Below are positions 8,244-16,677 of a stretch of 64,000 nucleotides of DNA, piece by piece. Origin of the DNA: JBBBNV01 sp037137075 (lineage in GTDB: Bacteria; Bacillota; Bacilli; Paenibacillales; NBRC-103111); contig NZ_JBBBNV010000012.1 in NCBI RefSeq assembly GCF_037137075.1, positions 62,001-126,000 of the forward strand. Direction: 5' to 3'. Under the pieces are notes generated by a model, which made no database searches, had not been told where the DNA came from, and saw nothing but the letters and a program-made list of their open reading frames with translations. Every line of letters starts with the position of its first letter. The first letter of the stretch is position 1. The position numbers and the translations under genes were made by a program.

Positions 8244-8698
8244 TGATAGGCACCTTTGAATACAGTGTCGAGGTGGAGCAGGCGCTAGCGCTTCTGGAGC
8301 AGATGGGCATTGAGCGGCGCTCCATCATGACAGTTTCCATGGCCAATCACGAAGAACACTTCGACAAAACGGCGATTCGTCAGCCCAATAAGGAGACGTT
8401 GGCCTTTGAGGTTGGCATGGCTCTGGCTACGGCCAGCTCTGTCATTGGGATCAGCTACGGATTTGTTCTGCATTGGGGACCTATAATTTGGGGGATTATT
8501 ACGGCCTTGGGCGGCTTTATGGTGGGGTATGTCCTGATTCGGGTCATACAATCCCGGTACTTCGGCCAGCTGATTCGAAAAAAAGAACGGCTGCCGGAGC
8601 TGCTTGTGATCATTCGCTGTCATGACAGCCGGTTCGATGACATACGCAAAGTGCTGTGGAAGTATCAGGCATTGTCGGTAGGAAAAGCGGATCTGTAG
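8237..8698 (+). CDS. Membrane protein with N-terminal stress-type domain
   Basis: 153 residues. ATG at 8237 follows AAGGAGGACGAAGGGCG within the preceding gene. The first 50 residues look like a soluble alpha/beta domain ('VVIGTFEYSVEVEQALALLE'), as in general-stress proteins that sense or bind through such a fold; then two membrane helices (about 60-105, 'SSVIGISYGFVLHWGPIIWG'), and a soluble tail ('LPELLVIIRCHDSRFDDI'). It ends the operon starting at 6486. Family not certain. Confidence 0.68.
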   Translation: MVVIGTFEYSVEVEQALALLEQMGIERRSIMTVSMANHEEHFDKTAIRQPNKETLAFEVGMALATASSVIGISYGFVLHWGPIIWGIITALGGFMVGYVLIRVIQSRYFGQLIRKKERLPELLVIIRCHDSRFDDIRKVLWKYQALSVGKADL

Positions 8699-8887
8699 CC
8701 GGGCTGCGGAGGATTCCGGGAATAGTGGCTGACGACCGTCATGCGGCCCCGCGCCGCGCGCTTCGCGCGGTAGCGGAAAGGGCGGCGGCCCGTATGGGCA
8801 GCAGTCCGGCTTGCCCGCATCGCTGCATCTTGCAGACGTTCGGGCAAGCCGCCGCCAAAGGCTGTTCAAGCAGCGCCGGCCGTTCAT

Positions 8888-8922
8888 GAAAAAGGCATCC
8901 TCTGCCGGGAGCAGAGGATGCT
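8888..8922 (-). terminator. Terminator of the asparaginase gene
   Basis: On the minus strand GCATCCTCTGC tcccg GCAGAGGATGC is a perfect 11-bp stem followed by CTTTTTC, 50 bp after the stop at 8972. Confidence 0.92.
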
Positions 8923-8971
8923 GTCAAAGCCTGAATAGACGGGGAGGCTGCGGGGGATACTGGAATACTGC

Positions 8972-10171
8972 TTATTGTGCAGCCGGAGCTACTACCTTCA
9001 CATCCTGTGTGCCGTACGTTGCGAACCAGTCTTTGACGGTTGCTTTGTCGCTGGTGAAGGCCAAGGATAGCAGAAGCATGATGCGGGCGTGCTGCGGGTT
9101 CAGGCTGTCGCCGGCGATAATGCTTTCGTTGCTGCCGGGATACATGGTGCCTGATCCGGTTCGTGTCGTGGTCACGAAGATAACGCCCTGTTTAATGGCT
9201 TCTTCACGTGCTGCGCTCATCTGCGAGGAGATGCCGCCTGCGCCGGTTCCCGCGGTAACAATGCCTTTCGCGCCGTCGGCTACAAATCCGCGGATTGCGC
9301 CGCCGCCGGCTGCTTGATAGTTATACGCGATTTCGACCATAGGCAGGTCTTCCTTCGAAATAGTTTTCAAATCAAACGGTGTTGCCCATTCTGCTGTGCC
9401 AGCCTTCAGAGCGCGGGCATTGCTGCGGTAAATGCGGATATTGTTCTCGTCAATGTAGCCAAGCGCACCCATCATCGGGGTTTCGAAGGTGTCCATCCGG
9501 TGGGAATTGGATTTGGTGACGTCTCTTGCAGCGTGAATTACGTCGTTCAGCATCAGAACGGTACCGAAGTATTCCGTTTTTTTGCTGCCGGCCAGCTTGA
9601 TGGCGTTGTACAGGTTGGCCGGGGCATCCGTACCGATTACATCCCAAGGACGCATAGCGCCTGTGATGACGACCGGCTTGCTGCTGCGGACCGTCAGGTC
9701 AAGGAAATAAGCAATCTCTTCCATTGTATCGGTTCCGGTTGTAACTACGACGCTGTCATACACCTCAAGCGCCTGATCCACGGACAGCGATAAATCGTAC
9801 AGGTCGGCAATCGTATAACCGCCGGACCCTTTATTGCCGAATTGATACGTGGTGACATCGGCGATTTTTTGCTTATTCGGCAATTGGCGGATCAAATCGT
9901 CCATTAAGTAGGTCCCGGCTTTATAATTTTGAAAGCTGGTTTCATCGGCAGCTTTGCCTGCCAATGTTCCGCCTGTGGCGATAACGATGACGTTAGGAAG
10001 CGGGGATTCCTTGAATTCCTCGGATAAGGCCGGGATTGGGAAAATCGTTTTTTCTGTGCTGGCGGTTTCGGTGTCGGCGAAGGCCATGGCTGCGTTCATC
10101 CAAAGTAATGCGATGGTCAGGAAGGGAATCAGCAAAGCCTTAGAGAGCCTTTCTTGGTTGAGAATTGTCAT
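8972..10171 (-). CDS. ansB: Secreted type II L-asparaginase
   Basis: 399 residues. Hydrolyses asparagine to aspartate and ammonia outside the membrane. Signal peptide at 1-32 ('LLIPFLTIALLWMNAAMAFA'). The first catalytic Thr lies in 'IATGGTLAGKA' (about 63-73) and the second in 'VTTGTDTMEE' (about 145-155); 'TGAMRPWDVIGTDAPANL' carries the substrate-binding Asp-Ala pair, with WDVIG in place of the more usual STAMS. The start at 10171 has AGGAGG with an 8-9 base spacer. A single gene with its own terminator and a long AT-rich upstream region. The periplasmic-type enzyme is distinguished from cytoplasmic AnsA by the signal peptide. Confidence 0.92.
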   Translation of the reverse strand: MTILNQERLSKALLIPFLTIALLWMNAAMAFADTETASTEKTIFPIPALSEEFKESPLPNVIVIATGGTLAGKAADETSFQNYKAGTYLMDDLIRQLPNKQKIADVTTYQFGNKGSGGYTIADLYDLSLSVDQALEVYDSVVVTTGTDTMEEIAYFLDLTVRSSKPVVITGAMRPWDVIGTDAPANLYNAIKLAGSKKTEYFGTVLMLNDVIHAARDVTKSNSHRMDTFETPMMGALGYIDENNIRIYRSNARALKAGTAEWATPFDLKTISKEDLPMVEIAYNYQAAGGGAIRGFVADGAKGIVTAGTGAGGISSQMSAAREEAIKQGVIFVTTTRTGSGTMYPGSNESIIAGDSLNPQHARIMLLLSLAFTSDKATVKDWFATYGTQDVKVVAPAAQ

Positions 10172-10738
10172 GAATAGTGACCTCCTGTGATGTGATTATG
10201 TAGTTCGTGACAAGAAAATCGTAAATTATGTTAGATAATATTACAAATAAAAATGTCGCTCTAAAAAACGTTTACATAAGAGGATTTCTTCATATATCTC
10301 TACATTACTATTGAAATCTAATTTTATTGAAACGCGATTTTAGTGTGAGGAGATGATATAGAACGTTTTTTTGTAACATATCGATGTCATTTGTGTTATA
10401 TTACTTAACATTTGAAAATGCTGGTTCATAAATCCCTTCGAAATTTGACAAAAATAGACTTTATCTCTTCTTTTTGAACAAAAAATGAGCGGATCTTGAC
10501 ATTTGCTCACAAAATGTACACAACTGTAAAAAAGTTTATTTTCACGTTTTCGTAAAAGGGTGTAAAATAGACCGTACAGGGTTAGGCTCGACCTGCCAAC
10601 ATGACCAGGCAATGAAGAAGCAGCGTCAACTAATGTGAAAAATATTACAACCTGCTTGTTGTTGATAATGGCTTTCAAATGGACAGGATTCGACGAAGTA
10701 ACCGACTTTTATTTTCAGGTAAAGGAGGACGTTCTCTT
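10172..10738 (+). other. AT-rich intergenic region with promoter 10540-10568
   Basis: The 566 bp between asparaginase and the DUF1641 gene is distinctly AT-rich. A plus-strand promoter is visible: TTTCAC (10540-10545), a 17-base spacer, TAAAAT (10563-10568). The leader of about 165 nt holds a GGTTAGGCTCGACC segment but no riboswitch I recognise. The asparaginase promoter must lie in the left half, but no clear pair of hexamers stands out. No gene is evident. Confidence 0.55.
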
Positions 10739-11164
10739 ATGCTACAAACATCTGAAGTGAATACAGGTGCTGAGTTGGAAGAACGCCAATCATTGGATGT
10801 GCTTGATCAACTGATGCAGCCGGAGGTTCAACAATCTTTGACCGTTCTGGTGGAGAATCTGCCGAAGCTGGCCGAGATGGTAACCGTCTTGACGAAGGCT
10901 TACGATTTCGCACAAAGCGTGGCGACTGACCATGTTCTGATTGATGATTTCAAGCACGGCATCGAGGAATTCGTCAAACCGGTTTCGGAAAAAGCCAAAG
11001 GCATTGCTGCAGCGGCTATCGAAGCGGGCGATCGCGCTCAAGCGGAAACAGCAACTGTCGGTCTGTTCGGCATTCTCAAAATGCTGAAGGATCCGCAAGT
11101 CCAAAAAACGCTCCGTTTTGCGCAAGCATTCCTGAGTGTGATGGCCGAGAAGCAACAACGGTAA
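10739..11164 (+). CDS. DUF1641 protein
   Basis: 141 residues. Start at 10739 after AAAGGAGG with a 10-base spacer. A soluble, mostly helical protein; the C-terminal 'GLFGILKMLKDPQVQKTL' followed by 'FAQAFLSVM' is the signature of DUF1641. In Bacillales such genes sit next to formate dehydrogenase or NADH dehydrogenase genes, and here the NDH-2 gene starts 34 bp downstream. It is probably an accessory or membrane-docking partner of that enzyme; this is inference. Confidence 0.88.
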   Translation: MLQTSEVNTGAELEERQSLDVLDQLMQPEVQQSLTVLVENLPKLAEMVTVLTKAYDFAQSVATDHVLIDDFKHGIEEFVKPVSEKAKGIAAAAIEAGDRAQAETATVGLFGILKMLKDPQVQKTLRFAQAFLSVMAEKQQR

Positions 11165-11198
11165 TTCCCATTAAGCGGTATTAGAACGGAGGATGGAT

Positions 11199-12380
11199 AT
11201 GTCGAAACATATTTTAATATTGGGCGGCGGCTACGGCGGCTTGCTGACAGCGCTGACTGCACGCCAATACCTGTCGGCTGCCGATGCGACCATTACGGTT
11301 GTCAACCGCTTCCCGACACACCAAATTATTACCGAGCTGCACCGTCTTGCAGCAGGCAGCATCGCCGAGAAGGCAGTTTCGCTTCCGCTTGAGAAGCTTC
11401 TTCGCGGCAAAGATGTCAACCTGGTTATCGACAGCGTTACAGAAATTAAACCGGATGATAAAAAGGTTGTTCTGGCCGGCGGCACGACATTCACATATGA
11501 TGCGCTGGTTGTAGCGCTTGGCAGTGAAACGGCATATTTCGGCATTCCGGGACTTGAAGAAAACAGCTTCATCCTGAAATCCGTCAATGACGCTAACCGC
11601 ATTCGTGAGCACGTGGAAGCGCGTCTGGATGCTTACAAGCAATCTGGCAACAAAGCGGACGCAACCATCGTTGTCGGCGGCGGCGGCTTGACCGGAATCG
11701 AGCTCGTGGGCGAATTCGCCGACAAGCTTCCTGAGCTGTGCCGCAGCAAAGGCATCGATTATAACGATATCTCCTTGTACTGTGTTGAAGCAGGTCCTTC
11801 GATCTTGGCCGGCTTTCCGCAAAACCTGGTTGACCGCGCATACGCAAGCCTGGAGAAACGCGGCGTACAATTTATCGTTGGCGTAGCGATCACCGAAATG
11901 AGCAAAACAGCGGTATCCCTGAAGGATGGCCGGACAATCGATACCAACACCCTCGTTTGGACGGGCGGGGTTGGCGGCAATGCGGTTGTAGCGAACTGCG
12001 GTATCGAGGTTAACCGTGGCCGCGCAAGCGTAACGGATGTGCTGCAATCCACTTCTCATAAGGATGTTTTCCTTGCCGGCGACAGCGCGGTTGTTATTCC
12101 GGGCGAGGGCGCTCGTCCGTACCCGCCGACAGCACAGCTGGCATGGCAAATGGGCGAAACAGTCGGCTACAACCTGTTCGCTTACTTCAACGGCTCCAAA
12201 ATGAATACCTTCAATCCCGTGTTCTCCGGTACGCTTGGCAGCTTGGGACGCAAAGACGCGATCGGCATGATCGGCGGCAAGCAAACCCAGCTTCAAGGCA
12301 CGCCGGCAACATTGATGAAAGAGGCAAGCAACATTCGTTACTTGTCCCACATTAAAGGGCTTTTTGCTTTGGCATACTAG
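11199..12380 (+). CDS. ndh: Type II NADH dehydrogenase (NDH-2)
   Basis: 393 residues. A flavoprotein passing electrons from NADH to menaquinone without pumping protons, bound to the membrane face. The FAD-binding 'ILGGGYGGL' opens the protein, the NADH-binding 'VVGGGGLTGIELVGE' lies at about 160, and 'VFLAGDSAVV' near 285 is the second FAD contact. The ATG at 11199 is taken because it has a 6-base spacer from GGAGG; the ATG at 11193 abuts that site. Co-transcribed with the DUF1641 gene and followed by a terminator. Confidence 0.93.
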   Translation: MSKHILILGGGYGGLLTALTARQYLSAADATITVVNRFPTHQIITELHRLAAGSIAEKAVSLPLEKLLRGKDVNLVIDSVTEIKPDDKKVVLAGGTTFTYDALVVALGSETAYFGIPGLEENSFILKSVNDANRIREHVEARLDAYKQSGNKADATIVVGGGGLTGIELVGEFADKLPELCRSKGIDYNDISLYCVEAGPSILAGFPQNLVDRAYASLEKRGVQFIVGVAITEMSKTAVSLKDGRTIDTNTLVWTGGVGGNAVVANCGIEVNRGRASVTDVLQSTSHKDVFLAGDSAVVIPGEGARPYPPTAQLAWQMGETVGYNLFAYFNGSKMNTFNPVFSGTLGSLGRKDAIGMIGGKQTQLQGTPATLMKEASNIRYLSHIKGLFALAY

Positions 12381-12390
12381 ATTAATCAAG

Positions 12391-12438
12391 GAAGAGGGCT
12401 ATCCGCGGCAGGCTTTGCCGGCGGGTAGCTCTTTTTTT
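12391..12438 (+). terminator. Terminator after ndh
   Basis: GAGGGCTATCCGC...GGC pairs with the GCC...GCGGGTAGCTC strand around a TTTG loop, followed by seven T, within 60 bp of the ndh stop. Confidence 0.88.
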
Positions 12439-12489
12439 CCAGGCTCGCAGGGGGGTGAGCTACAGGACGTAAGGGGAAAAGCATACAAA

Positions 12490-12518
12490 TTGACAAACCG
12501 ACGGTCGGTCTTTAGAAT
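12490..12518 (+). promoter_or_regulatory. Sigma-A promoter with TetR-type operator
   Basis: TTGACA (12490-12495), a 17-base spacer, TAGAAT (12513-12518). The spacer holds a perfect inverted repeat, ACCGAC-G-GTCGGT, of the sort bound by TetR-family repressors. A repressor there would block polymerase. The only TetR gene in the window (28361-28957) has different likely operators, so the regulator is probably elsewhere. Confidence 0.72.
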
Positions 12519-12588
12519 AGAGCTATAGTATCCAGGTGACATAGCACGCCGGGAAGAATAGTTCGGTCAACATCCGGGGAGGAACATC

Positions 12589-13203
12589 ATGATGTCTACA
12601 CGCATGTATGTGGCGGTTACACTGCTTATCAACGGGCTTGTGCCATGGGGGATTTACGAGCTGCTATCGGGCGTGATGAGCAGTATGGCGGCATTGTGTG
12701 CGGCCACATTGGTTCCATTGGCAGAAAACTTAATCCACCTCTGCAAGCACAGGAAGCTGGATGCCTTCGGCTCGATCATGCTTTTCACATTTATCTTCGC
12801 TCTTGTGCTGGCCGGCATGGGCGGCAGTGAAAGGCTGCTGCTTGTGCGGGAATCGTTCATTACCGGCTCGGTGGGCATTATTTTTCTAGCTTCCTTATTG
12901 TTTAAACGGCCGGTCATCTATTATTTGGCTAACCGGTTTTTGCGTAAGGAGGGCTTTGCGGATAATTGGAGCTACCCGTATTTCCGGTTTGTGATGCGTT
13001 TGATGACACTTGTATGGGGGCTGGATTTGCTGCTGGAGGCCATCGTCCGGACGATGCTGGTATACCGGCTGTCGACCTCGCAATTTTTGGCTCTGTCCAA
13101 CGTGGTTCTGTACGGCTTTATCGGTGCCGCTCTGCTGTGGACAGCGCTGTACCGGAAGCGAAGCTCCCGGATATTGGCCGAGCTCAAGATGAAGAACGCC
13201 TAG
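12589..13203 (+). CDS. VC0807-like membrane protein
   Basis: 204 residues with six hydrophobic helices. ATG at 12589 after GGGGAGG (a second ATG follows at once). 'RESFITGSVGIIFLASLLFKRPVIYYLANRF' spans the most characteristic stretch, recalling the VC0807 family of small integral membrane proteins found beside TetR regulators; the adjacent TetR-type operator fits that. Substrate unknown. A terminator follows at 13355; the 150 bp between hold two overlapping short open frames, neither convincing. Confidence 0.72.
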   Translation: MMSTRMYVAVTLLINGLVPWGIYELLSGVMSSMAALCAATLVPLAENLIHLCKHRKLDAFGSIMLFTFIFALVLAGMGGSERLLLVRESFITGSVGIIFLASLLFKRPVIYYLANRFLRKEGFADNWSYPYFRFVMRLMTLVWGLDLLLEAIVRTMLVYRLSTSQFLALSNVVLYGFIGAALLWTALYRKRSSRILAELKMKNA

Positions 13204-13354
13204 CCGCATCTGTATGGATGTGTTCTCCACTAATGAAGCGGCCTTGGCCCTGGATGAGCGGTCCGGTTACGAGCAGCGAAGCGATTTCCGTTCCTGTCTC
13301 GCAGATGCCTTATTACTGTTTGGAGAAGTGGAGCATTGTAGGATGGAAGTGAAG

Positions 13355-13402
13355 AAGCCTGTCCGGCGTCGAACTTGAAGCGGCCCGGGACGGGCTTTTT
13401 TT
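13355..13402 (+). terminator. Terminator
   Basis: AAGCCTGTCCGG pairs with CCCGGGACGGGCTT across a loop of about 17 bases and is followed by a run of T. It closes the transcript of the VC0807-like gene. Confidence 0.8.
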
Positions 13403-13438
13403 ACGCAAGCCAACCCGATCCGTAATATTTGGCAAGGA

Positions 13439-13466
13439 TGTAACTTCTCACGAGACGAAACGTGGA
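13439..13466 (+). promoter_or_regulatory. ECF-type promoter before a decayed sigma gene
   Basis: TGTAAC (13439-13444), a 16-base spacer, CGTGGA (13461-13466), matching the AAC ... CGT pattern of ECF sigma promoters. It lies just upstream of the ribosome site of the sigma-factor remnant, as expected for an autoregulated ECF operon. Confidence 0.5.
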
Positions 13467-13485
13467 TGGTACGAGGGGGAGGGGA

Positions 13486-13612
13486 ATGAAAGCAAGCAGC
13501 CTGGATGCCATTTATGAACGGTACATGAAGGATATATACCGGTACCTGCGTTCCCTGTGCCGTGATCATCATGCGGCGGAGGATTTGATGCAGGAAACCT
13601 TTTACCGGGGAC
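13486..13612 (+). pseudogene. ECF sigma factor, N-terminal remnant
   Basis: ATG at 13486 after GGGGGAGGGGA. The first 42 residues are a good sigma-70 region 2 start ('LDAIYERYMKDIYRYLRSLC', then 'HHAAEDLMQETFYR'). After that the similarity stops and the frame runs into sequence that codes in another frame for an anti-sigma domain. Region 2.3-2.4 and all of region 4 are missing, so no functional sigma factor can be made. The junction is near 13612. Confidence 0.85.
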
Positions 13613-13617
13613 CGGAT

Positions 13618-14396
13618 GCAAATGTACCAGGATGTCGTGGGCTCCGCCCTTGCTGTCACGAGGCCGAACATGGAGATGCATTTGAGCGGACAGGGCAAGG
13701 CCTTTTTCACAGCGGCTTTATCGGGGCCATTAAAGAAGAAAATCGGGGATCGGCATGAAACGGTCGGCCAATATTCGCTTGGCCTTCTCCTGTCCAGACC
13801 AGGCCTGGAGCGAATCTCGTGGACCACGGACATTCAGGTGCCGTACTTCCATCGGCCGGGATCAGCCCGATTGGATAGCAGTCAAGCCTGGGCGCAGCTG
13901 GAGAAGCTGCCGGAGGGGACGGTGGCGGAAGCGTACGTATCCTTGAACCGGCTGTTCGGCACCGGGGAACTGCTGAAGCAGCTGGAAAATAAGCCGATGT
14001 CGCCGGTCTGGTTCGCGGTGGATACCGGGCTGCAGGACGAAAAAGACGTGGAGATTGTATATCACCCGGTTGGCTTCCCGGCTTATCCAATCTGGCATCA
14101 TCAAGATATGCAGGTCCGCCGTTTCGCCGAAAGTTGAGGCATATGGCGATGAGGAGCTGCGGAGCCGGAATTTCAAGGACACCCTCGCTATCATGCAACA
14201 ATATCCAGCCCTGACGCGGGAGGTCGCGCCTTGGCTGAGGCTGGACGAGGTGATCCCTTATGTGGAAGCGAACGGTGTTCGGCTGCTTGGCGTGGTGGTG
14301 ACCGGCCCGACCAAAGAAATTTTGAAGCTGCGGGAGGAGCCGTGGGTCGCTGGCATCGGGGTGGGTGAGGTCCGGCTGTGGAACTGGCTGAATTGA
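13618..14396 (+). pseudogene. Anti-sigma factor C-terminal domain, frameshifted remnant
   Basis: From 13618 to about 14130 one frame reads 'YQDVVGSALAVTRPNMEM', 'GTVAEAYVSLNRLFGTGE' and 'PVWFAVDTGLQDEKDV', and continues in a second frame to 14396 with 'EAYGDEELRSRNFKDTLA' and 'NGVRLLGVVVTGPTKE'. This resembles the extracytoplasmic sigma-factor-regulator C-terminal domain found in YhdL-like anti-sigma factors. The cytoplasmic sigma-binding part and membrane helix are gone, and a frameshift near 14125-14135 splits the rest. Together with the sigma remnant, this is one deletion that fused the two ends of a sigma/anti-sigma operon. Confidence 0.8.
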
Positions 14397-14497
14397 GACT
14401 TATCACGGCGATAAAAACGTTCGAATGGTCATTCCCCCTGCCGGGAGTTACAGTAGAAGAGTAGCAAGAATTATTCTTTTGGATTGGGGGATGTACA

Positions 14498-15037
14498 GTG
14501 AGCCAGGAACAGCAATTTGAAGTGGCCGCCCATTTCATCCAGGAAAGCATTCAGGCGTTTCGGAGCATGAAAAAGCTGGCGGACAAGGCGATGGCACAGC
14601 TGGCGGAGGAGCAATTCCGGCTTGCGCTGGACGAAGCGTCCAACTCGCTTGAAGTGCTGATTCAGCATATGCATGGAAATATGCTATCCCGTTGGACCGA
14701 CTTTTTGACGACGGACGGAGAAAAAGCAGATCGTGACCGCGACGGTGAATTCGAAGCCGGCCATCTGGGCCGGGAGGAGCTGCTGCGCCGCTGGGAGCAA
14801 GGATGGAATACGTTATTCTGTACGCTGGAGGGCTTGCAGCCAAGCGACGTTTTGCGTACTGTGACCATTCGCGGGGAAGCCCACACCGTGATTCAGGCCG
14901 TTCAGCGGCAGGTGTCCCACTACGGCTACCACGTGGGGCAAATAGTATTCTTGTGCAAGCACTTGTCTGGCGCAAGCTGGCAAACACTCAGCATCGCCCG
15001 GGGACAATCCAAGGCATTCAAGCCCCCCGCCCGGTAA
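14498..15037 (+). CDS. DinB-like protein (DUF1572 family)
   Basis: 179 residues. GTG start at 14498, 7 bases after TGGGGG. A four-helix bundle of the DinB/YfiT fold: 'MHGNMLSRWTDFLTTDGEK' at about 55-73 with His for metal binding, and 'VSHYGYHVGQIVFLCKHL' at about 140 supplying the second and third His. These proteins bind a divalent metal and some are thiol-dependent transferases; the substrate here is unknown. Single gene. Confidence 0.88.
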   Translation: MSQEQQFEVAAHFIQESIQAFRSMKKLADKAMAQLAEEQFRLALDEASNSLEVLIQHMHGNMLSRWTDFLTTDGEKADRDRDGEFEAGHLGREELLRRWEQGWNTLFCTLEGLQPSDVLRTVTIRGEAHTVIQAVQRQVSHYGYHVGQIVFLCKHLSGASWQTLSIARGQSKAFKPPAR

Positions 15038-15127
15038 AATCCTCGCGGCATCTTCAGCCAATATTCAGAATGGTATGGTATCATTTGCCTATCTGTAGCT
15101 TTAAGCTGAGGAGGATTAGCCGCGTCC

Positions 15128-15787
15128 ATGAGCGACCTGTTAGGGAGTGGGCATTTCATAGTGGTTTATATTCCGGCGGCGCTGCTGTTATTCAGCCTGC
15201 TGTTTGATTTTACGGGAGCGGTCCGCAGTCAGCGCATGTGGCACCGGGCGGGCTTGCTGTGTCTGATTGCCGGTACGCTGGGTGCGGCGGCGGCCGTGCT
15301 GGCCGGACCGGAGCTTGACCGCAGCCCGGATGGGCCGACATATATGCTGTTTAGCCGGGCGACATTAGCCTTATTCCTTGTGTTATGCCTGGCCCGGGTG
15401 TATTACCGCTTCCGCAGGTTCAGGGAGGTGGGCAATACCCCGGTCTATTTGATCGCTTCTTTGGTGGGGGTGCTGCTGGTTTCCTATACAGGCCATCTCG
15501 GGGGACAAATCGGGCAGCCGAACGCTGCCGGGGATAAGACCCCGCTGTCTAAGAAGGAGTCTCCTCCAAGCGGTCAGACCCCGGACCTGCAGCAGAACGG
15601 GCAGAGCCCGGAAGCCGGAGCGCAGATGCGGGAGCCCGGGGAGGGCGGACCGGGCCGGGGCAATCCCGGTCCAAGAAGGGAAACGACCGGGGAGGGCCAG
15701 AGCCCGTCCGGAACGGGGCGATCCGCACCGGATACAGAGCAACAAGCTCCTGCCTCCGGGCAGGAGGAGGCTGTACCGGGCAGCTGA
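15128..15787 (+). CDS. DUF2231 membrane protein with Pro/Gly-rich tail
   Basis: 219 residues. Four membrane helices in the first 125 residues; 'HFIVVYIPAALLLFSLLFDF' opens, and 'SYTGHLGGQIG' closes the membrane part, as in DUF2231. The last 90 residues are low-complexity and rich in Pro, Gly, Gln and Glu, probably disordered and outside or between layers. The GAGGAGG lies 13 bases before ATG, which is long. Members of this family often adjoin haem or electron-transfer genes, which is not the case here. Function unknown. Confidence 0.8.
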   Translation: MSDLLGSGHFIVVYIPAALLLFSLLFDFTGAVRSQRMWHRAGLLCLIAGTLGAAAAVLAGPELDRSPDGPTYMLFSRATLALFLVLCLARVYYRFRRFREVGNTPVYLIASLVGVLLVSYTGHLGGQIGQPNAAGDKTPLSKKESPPSGQTPDLQQNGQSPEAGAQMREPGEGGPGRGNPGPRRETTGEGQSPSGTGRSAPDTEQQAPASGQEEAVPGS

Positions 15788-15808
15788 GGAAGCCGACGAA
15801 AACTTAAA

Positions 15809-15852
15809 CACGCCAATCCGCGGGGAATCTCCGTGCGAATTGGCGTTTTTTT
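15809..15852. terminator. Terminator between convergent genes
   Basis: ACGCCAAT...ATTGGCGT with an inner GC-rich loop and seven T on the plus strand; placed between the DUF2231 gene and the convergent acetyltransferase, it may serve both. Confidence 0.88.
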
Positions 15853-15874
15853 ATATCCATTGCATTCTAAAATC

Positions 15875-16363
15875 TCAAGAGGAACCGCCGTATTCCATGC
15901 AGTAGAAGCGGGCCGGGCCGTTCGGGGTGTTCCGTGAATAACAATCGGAGATGCGGAAGCCGGCGCGCTCGTAGCATTTGCGGGCCCGTTCATTCCAGAG
16001 CAGCACCTCCAAGTCAATCTGCTTGTCCGGCGCCCGGCGCTGTGCCTCTGCCGTCGTGGCGGTTACAAAGGCGGTGCCCCAGCCAAGCCCGCAGCAATCG
16101 GGGCGCAGGCCCAGCCCGAGCCGCGTCCACCCTTCCATCGGGAAAAACTGGACGAACCCGATGAGATCGTTCTCCTCATCGAGCACAGCCGCGTATTGCT
16201 CCCGGCGAAGGGCGGGATCGGCGAATTCACGCTGCTGCAGCTTCATCTCTCCCCATGGGGGCCAATTGTAGAGATGGTAGGGCTCTGGGTAGGACCAGCC
16301 GCAAATGGCTTCCCCGTGGGCTTCTGTCATGGGGGCGAAGCGGAATATGGGGGCAAGGGTCAT
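15875..16363 (-). CDS. GNAT family N-acetyltransferase
   Basis: 162 residues. Start at 16363, preceded by GGGAGG with a 10-base spacer; the frame is open further upstream but without similarity. The fold is seen in 'RFAPMTEAHGEAICGW' (start), 'DLIGFVQFF' (strand), 'GLGLRPDCCGLGWGTAFV' (acetyl-CoA pyrophosphate loop, with C-G-L-G-W-G for the usual Q/R-x-x-G-x-G/A), and 'NERARKCYERAGF' (the typical C-terminal helix). Transfers an acetyl group to an unknown amine. The upstream 16364-16677 is a divergent gap with a possible plus-strand -10 (TATAAC near 16640) and nothing else clear. Confidence 0.9.
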   Translation of the reverse strand: MTLAPIFRFAPMTEAHGEAICGWSYPEPYHLYNWPPWGEMKLQQREFADPALRREQYAAVLDEENDLIGFVQFFPMEGWTRLGLGLRPDCCGLGWGTAFVTATTAEAQRRAPDKQIDLEVLLWNERARKCYERAGFRISDCYSRNTPNGPARFYCMEYGGSS

Positions 16364-16677
16364 GCTGAAATTACCTCCCGTCTGTTCGCCGCAGCCATCC
16401 TTAAAGTCTCTGCGTGTCACCGTCATTTTCAGGGTGATACCGACCGGACATATCGGAACCGGCTGTGGAAAGGATGTTGAGTCGACGTTGAAACCCGGCA
16501 CGGAAATGATTCCTTCGGCCGATAGATATGACTACTACTGTAGCATATTTATCCCCTGCATTTCGACAGGACTTGCTTGGGATCATATAGGGCTGACGGG
16601 CTAATGTGTCTGAATTGGAAACTCTTTGGCGGATTGGATCGTATAACAAGCATACAACCGCTAGAGGGGGCCGACGG

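Noticed and set aside
10340..10678. Minus-strand frame in the AT-rich gap before the DUF1641 gene
   Set aside because: No ribosome site, no similarity recognised, and it overlaps the promoter of the next gene.
13213..13372. Two overlapping short plus-strand frames after the VC0807-like gene
   Set aside because: Neither has a good ribosome site or recognisable sequence; the terminator at 13355 cuts into them.
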